A DNA stretch of 61,217 bases. Source: JAWAAW01 sp038884575. Its GTDB lineage: Archaea; Nanobdellota; Nanobdellia; Woesearchaeales; ARS49. Shown here piece by piece: positions 42,505-50,836 of this stretch (positions are counted from its first letter, which is position 1; each line of letters begins with the position of its first letter). The stretch is from contig JAWABQ010000003.1 of assembly GCA_038884575.1 (NCBI GenBank), positions 1-61,217 of the forward strand, given 5' to 3'. The notes under the pieces are model-generated. The model had not been told where the DNA came from. It made no database searches and saw nothing but the letters and a program-made list of their open reading frames with translations. Made by a program: the position numbers and the translations under genes.

Positions 42505-43440
42505 ATGAGACTTGAAGATGCCAAAAAAACATTTGACCACCTGCTCCACGAGATGAACAGGGTCATCGTGGGGATGGATGAGGTGCTCAAGCAGATGGTT
42601 GTGTCCCTGCTGACCAACTCGCACGCAATACTTGAGGGCTATCCCGGCCTTGCAAAGACATTGAGCATCAAGACAATGGCGCAGCTGCTCAGCCTGAAGT
42701 TTTCGCGTATCCAGAACACGCCTGACCTGATGCCCTCTGACATTACAGGGACGTACATCATTGAGGAGACCACTTCAGGCAAGCGCTCCTTCAAGTTCCA
42801 GCCAGGGCCTGTCTTTGCAAATGTCATACTGGCTGATGAAATCAACCGTGCAACCCCAAAGACACAGTCTGCCCTGCTTGAGGCAATGCAGGAAAAGCAG
42901 GTTACGGTTGGCAACAGCACTTTCAAGCTTGAGGAGCCGTTCTTCGTGCTTGCCACGCAGAACCCGATAGAGCAAGAAGGAACATACCCGCTTCCTGAGG
43001 CGCAGAGCGACCGTTTCCTCTTCAAGATACGCACAGACTATCCGACATTTGACCAGGAGCTGGAGATTGTCAACAGGTATGCAGAGGAGGAGAAAAAGGT
43101 CTCATTGAAGCCTGTGCTCAGCAGGGACGAGCTCATTTACCTGCAGAGCCTGACAAGGCAGGTGCCTATTGCATCTGACATCAAGAAATACGCTGTCTCG
43201 CTTGTGACAGCCACAAGGCAGAAAAAAGACCTGATTGAGTACGGCGCTTCGCCAAGGGCATCAATCGGGATTGTGCTTGCGGCAAAGGGAAGGGCGCTGC
43301 TTGAGGGAAGGAAGTATGTGTCAAAGCAGGACATTAACCTTATGGCATATCCTGTCCTGAGGCACAGGATTATCCTGAGCTTTGAGGCAGAAAGGCAGAA
43401 CCTGCACGAGGATGACGTTATCAAGCAGTTCCTGAAGTAA
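42505..43440 (+). CDS. MoxR-type AAA+ ATPase
   Basis: 311 residues. Walker A is GYPGLAKT (45-52), Walker B is VILADEINRA, and PKTQSALLEAMQEKQVTV with FVLATQNPIEQEGTYPLPEA are diagnostic of the MoxR branch. The start ATG 42505 is chosen because GGAGG (42491-42495) is 9 bases away; the ATG at 42496 lies too close to that site to use it. MoxR ATPases act as chaperones for vWA proteins, loading metal or assembling membrane complexes. The gene directly precedes the S23-type insertion. Confidence 0.93.
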   Translation: MRLEDAKKTFDHLLHEMNRVIVGMDEVLKQMVVSLLTNSHAILEGYPGLAKTLSIKTMAQLLSLKFSRIQNTPDLMPSDITGTYIIEETTSGKRSFKFQPGPVFANVILADEINRATPKTQSALLEAMQEKQVTVGNSTFKLEEPFFVLATQNPIEQEGTYPLPEAQSDRFLFKIRTDYPTFDQELEIVNRYAEEEKKVSLKPVLSRDELIYLQSLTRQVPIASDIKKYAVSLVTATRQKKDLIEYGASPRASIGIVLAAKGRALLEGRKYVSKQDINLMAYPVLRHRIILSFEAERQNLHEDDVIKQFLK

Positions 43441-43868
43441 TGCAGGACGCAATACGCTGGATGCGAGACGCAAAACTATAATGAAAGATTACAAACAACT
43501 CAAGGTTTGGCAGGAAGCTCACGAACTTGCGAAAATCATGCACAGGATTGTGAAGACCCTGCCCAAAAATGAACAGTATGCGCTAGCGCAACAGCTTTGG
43601 CGGGCTTCCTACTCCGTGCCTGCTAACATCGCTGAAGGCGCCTCAAGGGCGACTGAGAAGGATTTTAAGCACTTTTTGCACACAGCTCTTGGGAGTGCTC
43701 GCGAGCTCTCGTATTTTTTGCTTTTGATGAAAGACATAGGATATATTAAAGAAAAAGAATTTGCGGTGCTTGAAGATAAAACGGACAAAGTTTGCCGAAT
43801 GCTGATTAACTTTATTACTGCAATGAATTCGTCGGGCGTCAGGCGTCCTGCGTCTCGCGGTGATTGAT
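43441..43868 (+). mobile_element. Bounded insertion carrying an S23-type four-helix-bundle gene
   Basis: The segment between the MoxR stop and the DUF58 start has matching ends. GCAGGACGC (43442-43450) is the inverse of GCGTCCTGC (43842-43850). GCGAGACGC (43463-43471) is the inverse of GCGTCTCGC (43849-43857). The right end is a cluster of GCGTC words two bases apart. This resembles the flanks of S23/IVP genes in other organisms. It lies inside an otherwise tight operon, so it is likely an insertion. Confidence 0.6.
43481..43867 (+). CDS. Four-helix-bundle protein (S23/IVP family)
   Basis: 128 residues, typical for the family: MKDYKQLKVWQEAHELA at the start, then YALAQQLWRASYSVPANIAE, GASRATEKDFKHFLHTALGS and ARELSYFLLLMKDIGYI. 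These proteins are encoded in 23S rRNA intervening sequences of some bacteria and form pentameric bundles of unclear function. Here the last residues SSGVRRPASRGD are encoded by the GCGTC-word end repeat, so the reading frame runs through the element boundary. No ribosomal RNA is near. Confidence 0.85.
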   Translation: MKDYKQLKVWQEAHELAKIMHRIVKTLPKNEQYALAQQLWRASYSVPANIAEGASRATEKDFKHFLHTALGSARELSYFLLLMKDIGYIKEKEFAVLEDKTDKVCRMLINFITAMNSSGVRRPASRGD

Positions 43869-44723
43869 ATGGCAATTGACCTGAGCTTCCTGCACAAGTT
43901 GGACAGGATGTCCCTTATCATAAACAAGAGGCTGACTTCCAACTATGTGGGCGAGCGCAGGGCAATCGCAACAGGCCGCGGCCTGATTTTCAAGGACCAC
44001 GCAATGTACTCGCCAGGGGATGACTTCCGCGCAATTGACTGGAAAGTGCTTGCGAGGCTTGACAAGCTTTTTGTGAAGCGCTTTGAGGAGGAAAGGAACC
44101 TGACAGTGCACATTATTGTTGACTATTCAGGCTCAATGGGCTTTGGCGGAAGGACAAAGAAGTTTGAGTATGCTGACATGCTCGGGCTTGGATTCTGCTA
44201 CATGGCAATGAAGCATAACGAGCGGTTTGTGGTGAGCACTTTTGCAGACAGGCTTGAGGTTTTCAAGCCAAAGCGCGGAAGGAGCAACCTTATGCGCGTG
44301 CTTGACTATCTTAACACCAAGAAGCCAAAAGGGCTCAGCAAGTTCGAGTCCTCCCTGGCAGCCTACAAGAAGCGCATAAACACAAGGTCATATGTTGTCA
44401 TCCTGTCAGACTTCCTTTATGACACAGAGGAGATAAAGAACGCGATAAAGAGGTATAGGGACCACCATGTTGTCTTGATTCAGGTGCTTGACAAGACAGA
44501 AACAGACCTTAACCTTGAGGGCGACTTCAAGCTTGTTGATGTTGAGACAGAGGAGAGCCTCAGGACGTTTATCTCGCCTTATGCAAGGAAGAGTTACCTT
44601 GAGCAGCTTTCAGAGCACCAGGCGAAAATCAGGAAGGCGTGCGATGAAATCGGCGCCAAATTCTTTGTCTTCAGCACAGAATACCCGATATTTGACGCAT
44701 TCTATGAAGTCCTGAATGCATGA
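43869..44723 (+). CDS. DUF58 / vWA-like protein
   Basis: 284 residues from ATG 43869. The DUF58 signature SPGDDFRAIDWKVLARLDKL (about 48-66) is followed by a vWA-like fold with DYSGSMG (85-91), SDFLYDTEEI and IQVLDKTE. DUF58 proteins are standard partners of MoxR ATPases and membrane vWA proteins. The probable Shine-Dalgarno GGTGAT lies at 43858-43863, exactly at the edge of the S23 element, so its translation may depend on the insertion boundary. Ends one base before the tail of the opposing gene. Confidence 0.9.
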   Translation: MAIDLSFLHKLDRMSLIINKRLTSNYVGERRAIATGRGLIFKDHAMYSPGDDFRAIDWKVLARLDKLFVKRFEEERNLTVHIIVDYSGSMGFGGRTKKFEYADMLGLGFCYMAMKHNERFVVSTFADRLEVFKPKRGRSNLMRVLDYLNTKKPKGLSKFESSLAAYKKRINTRSYVVILSDFLYDTEEIKNAIKRYRDHHVVLIQVLDKTETDLNLEGDFKLVDVETEESLRTFISPYARKSYLEQLSEHQAKIRKACDEIGAKFFVFSTEYPIFDAFYEVLNA

Positions 44724-47066
44724 TTATTCTTCATCAGGTTCTTTTTCATCTGGTTCTATTATGATGTAGTTCAGGGTCTGTTCTATCCTTGAGCCTGACT
44801 TAAGGCAGCCGCCAAGAGCGTCAGAATACTCAAAGTGGTTGATGCTCTCGGGCAGTGTCAGGTAAAGCTCATCACTCATCAGCCTCACAAAATTGTAATC
44901 TGCTATCTCGCTGAACACATGTCCGTACTGGCCCCTTCGGTCTGTGTAGCCGACATTGACAGGCATGCCAAGCTCCTCGCTGATTTTTGCAGCCTTTTCA
45001 AGAATTGTTGAGACAAGCGCTTTGGCATAGTCATTGTTCCACTGGGTTGAATAAGTGGGCTCGAGCAGCAAAGTGATTATTTCATATGGCAAAAGCCTTA
45101 CGACAGTCCTTGCAAGGGTGTCCCCGTGCCTTGTGCGGGTGTAAAACACCTTTTTGTTGGCGTCTGCAACATATGCAAGCAGGCATTTGTTGTAGCCTGT
45201 GGGCTCTGTCCAGCGCTGGCAGCTCTGCACAGGCTCCACGCCGACATTGAACACCTGCATGTAGTTGTCTGTTTCCTCAATGCTTATTGATTCAAGGTTT
45301 TCCATGTCAGGGGAGTTAAGGCATGCAAGCGCCCTTTCCATGAATTCCCTGAGCATCTCGTATTTTTTGTCCCTTGCCTTTTCCCTGAAGAAGCCCCTTG
45401 AAAGCTCTATCTGCTGGGGCTCGATGTCAAACAGCTCAAGGCATTTTGCAAGGTTGTATTTTGCCCTGAGGCTGCTTGCCTTCCAGCCAAGGGCTTTCTT
45501 GTCAGGAGTGTTTGGGTCCTGCAGGAGGATCCTTATGTTTGAAAGCTCTTTTTCTGCATATTCAATATTCTGCTTTGGGTCGCCGTGCATGTTTTTGTAT
45601 GCCTCTCTGGCTTCCTGCCCGATCATCCTTACTGCATCAAGCTTCTGCTTCACTGCGTCTGTGCATTTCAGCACGTGCGTCCTGAAGATGTTTTCCTGCC
45701 AGGCTTTTGAGTTTGCAGCATCAGCGAGCTGTGCAGCTGCCTTTTCGTGCGAATACCTCCACTTTGTGAAGTCATTGTCAATAACCCTTTCTGCTATGCG
45801 CGCAAGTATTGGCAGCCCCTCTGGATAGTTTTTCTTGTATACGTCGCCGAGAGTGCTGAGTATTGTCAGGAATTTTGACGGTATGCGGTCAGATTCGTCC
45901 ACAAGCTTTTTCAGGTGGTCTGTTGAGATTGGGACCGCACTGAGCCCGCTCGTGATGCGCCTTTGCCTGAGGCCTGAATAAAGCTCTTCAAATGTTTTTG
46001 CGCCAAAATTATATCCGCCTATGTCCCTGTGGCATGAGAACATGAGTGCTGATGCAATCTCTGCATAGAGCTTTTCAAGCTGCTCTGAATTCTTGGCAAG
46101 GCTGAGTGTGTGCGCAAACACATCTGCGCCCCTTGAAAAGTACATTGTGAGCTGGTGTGCGCCAATAATCAGGTGCCTGTTCGCGTCCCTGCTGTGCAAA
46201 ACCCTTTCCTCTTTGCAGAATGATTCTAGCTTGTTCAGCTGTTCCTCGCTCGGGCTGAATTTGCTGGCTGCTGCAAGCAATGGCAGGGGCATTGCAGTGT
46301 ATTTCCTGGCAAGCTCTGGCATTCCTGGGTTTGATACAAAATCCCTGACCATTGCAGTGATTGATTCGTGGTAGTTATCAGGCACAAGCTCTTCAAATGC
46401 AAATATTGTGTCAATTGCCGCCTGGAAATGTGAATAATCCGCGTTTTTGGGCAAAACCATGCCAAGGTTGCATGCAAGGCTGTGTATTGTCTTTGGTTTT
46501 GCCTTTTCTGCCCTTTCAATCACCTTGATGAAATTTGCATCATCAACTGCCTTGTTTTCTGCAATCTGCAGGAGCAGTTCGGAAAAGTCTGACTGCTCGT
46601 TTTTTTCCATATTCTTTTTCAGGGCATTGAACACGATCTGTTTTGTTTCAGGCTGCTTGCGGGCCCCAAAAATAACAGCCATATCCTCGTATTCTGCGCT
46701 TGGAATCCAGCCGCGCTTCTCATAGCAGTCAATGCCGTACTGGAGAATCTGCTTTACCCCCATAATGTCCGCGGGCGCATAATTGTCAATGAGCGCCCTG
46801 AGCGACTTTACAAGCGCAACAATGCTTTCGCTCCTGTCATCCTTTTTTACGCGCTTTATGCACCTGTAGTGGAATTCCTCCGGGTCCTTGTAAACGTTGC
46901 GGTCAATCTCTTCAAGAAAGCGCTCGAGGAGCTTCACCTGCTCTGAGGTGTCTTTGCTGCCTTCTGTCCTGATTGTCTGGATTTGCGACAGGGTCATTAT
47001 TTGTTCTAATCTCAGCTTCTGCCTGGGCTCCATCCGGAATCCAAAACCCATTCCCATTCCTGGCAT
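44724..47066 (-). CDS. Large helical protein, family unknown
   Basis: 780 residues, soluble. It starts with MPGMGMGFGFRMEPRQKLRL. The body is a long alpha-helical stretch, perhaps helical repeats. The C-terminal domain has CQRWTEPTGYNKCLLAYVAD then ANKKVFYTRTRHGDTLARTV and a highly acidic end (EPDEKEPDEE). This C-terminal motif resembles a domain seen in other uncharacterised prokaryotic helical-repeat proteins. No catalytic residues are recognised. It is 6 bases downstream of a 93-residue gene and probably co-transcribed. Confidence 0.75.
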   Translation of the reverse strand: MPGMGMGFGFRMEPRQKLRLEQIMTLSQIQTIRTEGSKDTSEQVKLLERFLEEIDRNVYKDPEEFHYRCIKRVKKDDRSESIVALVKSLRALIDNYAPADIMGVKQILQYGIDCYEKRGWIPSAEYEDMAVIFGARKQPETKQIVFNALKKNMEKNEQSDFSELLLQIAENKAVDDANFIKVIERAEKAKPKTIHSLACNLGMVLPKNADYSHFQAAIDTIFAFEELVPDNYHESITAMVRDFVSNPGMPELARKYTAMPLPLLAAASKFSPSEEQLNKLESFCKEERVLHSRDANRHLIIGAHQLTMYFSRGADVFAHTLSLAKNSEQLEKLYAEIASALMFSCHRDIGGYNFGAKTFEELYSGLRQRRITSGLSAVPISTDHLKKLVDESDRIPSKFLTILSTLGDVYKKNYPEGLPILARIAERVIDNDFTKWRYSHEKAAAQLADAANSKAWQENIFRTHVLKCTDAVKQKLDAVRMIGQEAREAYKNMHGDPKQNIEYAEKELSNIRILLQDPNTPDKKALGWKASSLRAKYNLAKCLELFDIEPQQIELSRGFFREKARDKKYEMLREFMERALACLNSPDMENLESISIEETDNYMQVFNVGVEPVQSCQRWTEPTGYNKCLLAYVADANKKVFYTRTRHGDTLARTVVRLLPYEIITLLLEPTYSTQWNNDYAKALVSTILEKAAKISEELGMPVNVGYTDRRGQYGHVFSEIADYNFVRLMSDELYLTLPESINHFEYSDALGGCLKSGSRIEQTLNYIIIEPDEKEPDEE

Positions 47067-47072
47067 TTTTCC

Positions 47073-47354
47073 TCACTCCCTGACGTAAAATGTTGCAATG
47101 TTCTTTTTGCTGATTTTGACATAAGCAGGCTGCAGCTGCTCGTGCTCCTGCGCAGCCCAGTCTGGCTGCTCGTCCCTGACAATGTCGCTAATGTCCCTTA
47201 CCTTGATAAAATTCTGGCTTTCTGATGCGAGCGTGCCCTTTACGCCTATGATGACGCGCACACCGCCTGTGCTGGAAGCCTTCCTGATTGGCTTGCGGTA
47301 ATAGATTTCAACCTGCTTCCTGTAGTCCCCCTTGAATTCCTTTTGAAGCGGCAT
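47073..47354 (-). CDS. Conserved small protein upstream of the 780-residue orphan
   Basis: 93 residues from ATG 47354, near a minus-strand AT-rich promoter; the open frame extends further but lacks a promoter-supported start. Sequence MPLQKEFKGDYRKQVEIYYR, VRVIIGVKGTLASESQNFIK, ISKKNIATFYVRE; beta-rich, soluble and basic. It lies immediately before the large orphan gene (6-base gap), so they may form a complex. Not recognised. Confidence 0.6.
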   Translation of the reverse strand: MPLQKEFKGDYRKQVEIYYRKPIRKASSTGGVRVIIGVKGTLASESQNFIKVRDISDIVRDEQPDWAAQEHEQLQPAYVKISKKNIATFYVRE

Positions 47355-47436
47355 AAAATAATTAAAAAGGCAGGTTTTCTTAAAGCTTTGTACAATAATC
47401 ACTGACAGGCAGTTAATGTTTTTAAAAGTTCAGAAT

Positions 47437-48129
47437 TCAGCTGCCGAGCTCTGCCTTGACAAGCTCGTTAATCTCGTCCTCTGAGATTGAGCAGCCGTTG
47501 AGCTTTACTCCCCATAGCACTGACTCGAGCAGCTCTTTTTTTGCGTTTGGGACTTTCACGACATAGCTGTCAAGCAGCCCCTTCTCATATGCGACAGTGA
47601 CGAGCTCTGCAGAGCGTATTAGTTCAATGTGGTGTGTGTAGTCCCTGAATGCGTCAAGCCTTCCTGTGTCAACATGCACCTTTCTGTGCAGGCGCCTTGA
47701 CATCATTTCCTCAAGCTGGTCAGGGGTTTCAAGAAGGCTCCTTGTGATTCTTTCGTCCATCACCACCCTGTTGATGCCGAGGCTGACAGCGGCTGCAAGG
47801 GTTTCCATCTCGCCGATCTGGACAATCCTTATGGGCTCCTTGTGCGCCCAGAACACTGTGTTTGCGGCTTCAAGCAATTGCAATGCCCTACTTTTTAATT
47901 CAGGAGTGTCAATCACTTTCAGGGTTCCCTGCTCAATCAGGCGCTGCACCTGCAGGGCCTCGAACTTGAACTTCTTTGTTTCAAGCGGGCGGTCCACAAG
48001 CTCGTGCTTCACGCTTGAGACTATTGAGAACCTTACATTTGCCTTTTTCTGCATTGCATCCAGCAGCCAGAGCAGGCTGTTTGTCGTGAGCGAAATGATG
48101 GGTCCCGCATCAAGGAGTATTTCTGTCAC
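47437..48129 (-). CDS. PIN-like domain protein
   Basis: 230 residues. The N-terminus MTEILLDAGPIISLTTN has the PIN Asp (D7). VKHELVD and GEMETLAAAVSLGINRVVMDE supply the further acidic positions expected for a metal-dependent RNase. A C-terminal helical region of about 80 residues is added, beyond the usual 130-residue VapC length. It starts inside the stop of an HTH gene (ATGA overlap), so the two form a unit like a toxin-antitoxin or processing pair. Function not established. Confidence 0.78.
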   Translation of the reverse strand: MTEILLDAGPIISLTTNSLLWLLDAMQKKANVRFSIVSSVKHELVDRPLETKKFKFEALQVQRLIEQGTLKVIDTPELKSRALQLLEAANTVFWAHKEPIRIVQIGEMETLAAAVSLGINRVVMDERITRSLLETPDQLEEMMSRRLHRKVHVDTGRLDAFRDYTHHIELIRSAELVTVAYEKGLLDSYVVKVPNAKKELLESVLWGVKLNGCSISEDEINELVKAELGS

Positions 48130-48671
48130 TTAAACCACCTTCTTGCAGTATTAAGGCGGTGCCTTGCAGGCACTCCAAGCTCGTGCTCAGGTATCTGGGT
48201 CTTTCCGAAATAGTCCTGCAATTCCCACTGTGATATGCCGAGTATTTCTGCAGTCCTTGCAAGCGAGATTCCGTGCTCTGTCATCTTGCCTGCCTTCTTG
48301 ATTCTTGCCTGGTTTATGACCTCTGTAACATACAAGCCGACTTTTTCGTCAAGCTTCCTGACCTCCTCAAAAATCCGCCTGATTACGGTTCTGTAAACAT
48401 CCTCCTTGCCGAGCTCAAGGGCATCCTTTGCCTCGCCCAGCTGGGAATCAAACTTGGGCATGGGCACCTTTTCCTCAATGCAGCGGTGCACAATCTTGCT
48501 TATTGCGTAAATGATGACTGCAAAGGAAACGCTGTCATCGTCCTGGAAAATGGATGCGTCATGAATCACGTGGTTGCTCAAGTCCAAAAGCGCGTGGTGG
48601 TCCTCTGCCTGAAGGCTTTTCAGGGCGTCATCAAGCACATCAAGAATGTCCTTTCTGACAATGTCGCGCAT
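48126..48671 (-). CDS. HTH protein paired with the PIN protein
   Basis: 181 residues. About 115 residues of helical N-terminal domain contain LLDLSNHVIHDASIF and IYAISKIVHRCIEEKVPMP. A C-terminal helix-turn-helix follows (HGISLARTAEILGISQWELQ then DYFG). The gene overlaps the PIN gene by four bases and directly precedes it. It could be the DNA-binding or inhibitory partner. It is larger than a typical VapB antitoxin. Confidence 0.72.
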   Translation of the reverse strand: MRDIVRKDILDVLDDALKSLQAEDHHALLDLSNHVIHDASIFQDDDSVSFAVIIYAISKIVHRCIEEKVPMPKFDSQLGEAKDALELGKEDVYRTVIRRIFEEVRKLDEKVGLYVTEVINQARIKKAGKMTEHGISLARTAEILGISQWELQDYFGKTQIPEHELGVPARHRLNTARRWFK

Positions 48672-48702
48672 AAGGGTGAATTGCTGCAGAGAGTATATAA
48701 AT

Positions 48703-49872
48703 TTATTTCGTCAGGCTTACTGTCCTCAAAAGGGTGGGGCTTATTGTTATTGGCGTGAATGTTGACGGCTCAGGAGCAGACGGCGGCACTGCACACTTGC
48801 CGTCATCACAGCCGTATGGGCACGCAATGTTCTCAGAGGCGAGGCTGTTGCCCTGGCAGTAGTACTCAAGCACCTGCCTTGTGTTTGCGCAGGAGTCTGT
48901 GTAAGCGTCTGACTTCTGGGTTCCGTCAGTGTAATAAGTTGTGATGATTGTCGTGCCTTTGTTCTGCGCATCCCTTCCCTTGTCGTTTTCCCTGCATGCT
49001 GTTGTGCCGGTCTGCGTGGCAGTGGCAGGGGTTTGGCACACCTGCCTCACGCAATAGGCATATGTTGTTGTGCTTCCTGAAGAGCTTTCCCAGCATTCCC
49101 TTTCGCATCCTGAAGGCCCGCAGCCGATTTTCAGGCAGATATTGAGCGCTTCAGGGCTGTTTGCATATTTCTTCCTGCATAACTCCTCGCAGCTCAGGCA
49201 TTCCCTTTGCACGCATGCCTGGTATGCTGTCGGGCTTCCCTGTGATTTCTTCCAGCATGCTGTTTCGCACGGGTCTCCTTGTTCGCAGTCAAGCCTAAGG
49301 CAAAGCGCATAAGCATCCTTGTTGGTGCCGTATCTTGTCCTGCAGTTTTCCTCGCAGGATGTGCATTCGCGCTGCACACAGGCGTCATAAACGCTCTTGC
49401 TTCCCTGTGATTTCTTCCAGCACGCAGTCTCGCAGGGGTCTCCTGGATTGCAGTCAAGCCTAAGGCAAAGCGCATAAGCATCCTTGTTGTCACCATACCT
49501 GTTTCTGCACGTGTCTTCGCATGTTTCAGGAGCACACCTTTCCTTTAAGCAGAGCTCGTATTTGGTCTTGTCCTTTCCATATGCCTGCCTGCAGTATTCC
49601 TCGCAAGTGCATGGCGGCTGCTTTGGGCAGTCAGGGCATTCTTTGCATTCAGGGCGCTCAGGAGCCTCGCAGCCTGCATTGACAACAATCCCTCCGCCTG
49701 TGGCAGTGATGGTTCTGTCGCCTATCATGACAGTCCCGCCATATACTCTGGGCAGCCAGAAAAACAGCAGGATTAACACTATAATTTCAATCAAAATCAG
49801 GACAAGCAGGCTCTTGGGAATTACAGAAGGCTGCCTTCCTGCGTGAAACTCAGTGTAACCCTGAATTGCCAT
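48703..49872 (-). CDS. Membrane-anchored Cys-repeat protein, long paralogue
   Basis: 389 residues. One membrane segment lies near the N-terminus (SLLVLILIEIIVLILLFFWL) and is followed by GGTVMIGDRTITATGGGIVV. Next come five or more Cys-rich units of the form CEENCRTRYGTNKDAYALCL, CETACWKKSQGSPTAYQACV and CERECWESSSGSTTTYAYCV. Each unit carries regularly spaced cysteines, probably two disulfides each. A different Cys-containing end domain follows. It shares the anchor, GGGIVVNA and the repeat with the next gene. Extracellular, function unknown. Confidence 0.78.
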   Translation of the reverse strand: MAIQGYTEFHAGRQPSVIPKSLLVLILIEIIVLILLFFWLPRVYGGTVMIGDRTITATGGGIVVNAGCEAPERPECKECPDCPKQPPCTCEEYCRQAYGKDKTKYELCLKERCAPETCEDTCRNRYGDNKDAYALCLRLDCNPGDPCETACWKKSQGSKSVYDACVQRECTSCEENCRTRYGTNKDAYALCLRLDCEQGDPCETACWKKSQGSPTAYQACVQRECLSCEELCRKKYANSPEALNICLKIGCGPSGCERECWESSSGSTTTYAYCVRQVCQTPATATQTGTTACRENDKGRDAQNKGTTIITTYYTDGTQKSDAYTDSCANTRQVLEYYCQGNSLASENIACPYGCDDGKCAVPPSAPEPSTFTPITISPTLLRTVSLTK

Positions 49873-49878
49873 TTCTGC

Positions 49879-50439
49879 CTACACCAGCACCCCTGTTGCC
49901 TGTGTTCCGCTGCACTGCCTAATGCAGCTCTGGTATGCGGTTGGCTGGTTTGCATATTTTTCCCTGCATTGTTCCTCGCATGTTGGAGTCTGGGGCGTTG
50001 TTGGCGTTCCTCCTGTATTGCACTCCTGCCTTATGCATGAGTTGTAAGCAGTTGGGTTGTTTGCATAGCGCTTCCAGCAGCTTCTTTCGCAGGGGGTGCT
50101 GTCATTGCACTCAACTTCTATGCATGTCTTTATGGCAGTTGGGCTGTTGGAATATCTTGTCCTGCAGTTTTCCTCGCAAGTGTTTGTTGTTGGAGGCCTT
50201 TCTGGCGGGCAGTATTCGCAGCATGCCGCATTAACAACAATTCCTCCGCCGCTTGTAAGCACTTTTCCGTCAGCGCCAATCACCTTGCCTCCCCAGCCCC
50301 AGTAGTGTGGGAACCAGAAAAGCAGCAAGAATATTATTATTGCCAAGCCGATGACAATCAGCAAAAGCAGAACATTTGTCCCAAACGTGGGCTGTCTCGG
50401 CGAGAACATGACCGCGCCAGGGCGTGTATCCTGAGCCAT
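49879..50439 (-). CDS. Membrane-anchored Cys-repeat protein, short paralogue
   Basis: 186 residues, the first gene of the pair. A strong ribosome binding site AGGAGGTG precedes ATG 50439, and a TATA box (plus-strand CTATAAAAGG 50480-50489) lies upstream. Its membrane segment is LLLLIVIGLAIIIFLLLFWF, then GGGIVVNAACC. Three Cys units follow (CEENCRTRYSNSPTAIKTC, CERSCWKRYANNPTAYNSC, CEEQCREKYANQPTAYQSC). The same architecture as the longer paralogue suggests duplication followed by change in repeat number. Extracellular. Confidence 0.78.
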   Translation of the reverse strand: MAQDTRPGAVMFSPRQPTFGTNVLLLLIVIGLAIIIFLLLFWFPHYWGWGGKVIGADGKVLTSGGGIVVNAACCEYCPPERPPTTNTCEENCRTRYSNSPTAIKTCIEVECNDSTPCERSCWKRYANNPTAYNSCIRQECNTGGTPTTPQTPTCEEQCREKYANQPTAYQSCIRQCSGTQATGVLV

Positions 50440-50554
50440 AAGAGCACCTCCTTTTTTTGCATTGTTTCTGCACGGGCACTATAAAAGGTTTAGTGCCTAC
50501 TCTGGCGTGAAGATAATGAATAAAAAAAGAAAAAGCAAAAATTCTGGCTGCTGC

Positions 50555-50749
50555 TTATTTCTTCGAGACAAGATAGATTGTCCAGAGTCCTGCAAGGCCA
50601 ACCAGGTCATATACTATGTTTGCAACAGTCCCTGAGCCAAAGATGGCTGTCACAAGGTTAAGGTCGAAAAGGCCGACAAGGCCCCAGTTTATGGCACCGA
50701 TAATTACCAGCACCAGTGCAATCCAGTCCACAGCATTCTTTCCTGCCAT
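50555..50749 (-). CDS. DUF378 family small membrane protein
   Basis: 64 residues: MAGKNAVDWIALVLVIIGAI, NWGLVGLFDLNLV, ANIVYDLVGLAGLW. The DWIALVLVIIGAINWGLVG pattern is characteristic of DUF378, a two-helix membrane protein of unknown role. GAGGTGG lies about 6 bases before the ATG as a ribosome binding site, and GTATATAAA (50786-50794) is the TATA on the minus strand. Confidence 0.85.
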   Translation of the reverse strand: MAGKNAVDWIALVLVIIGAINWGLVGLFDLNLVTAIFGSGTVANIVYDLVGLAGLWTIYLVSKK

Positions 50750-50836
50750 ATTAATACCACCTCAACACGTGTTCGTGCTGCTGGGTATATAAACTTTTTT
50801 CTTAATAACAGAGTGAATAATGGCTTTTGGGCAGCA

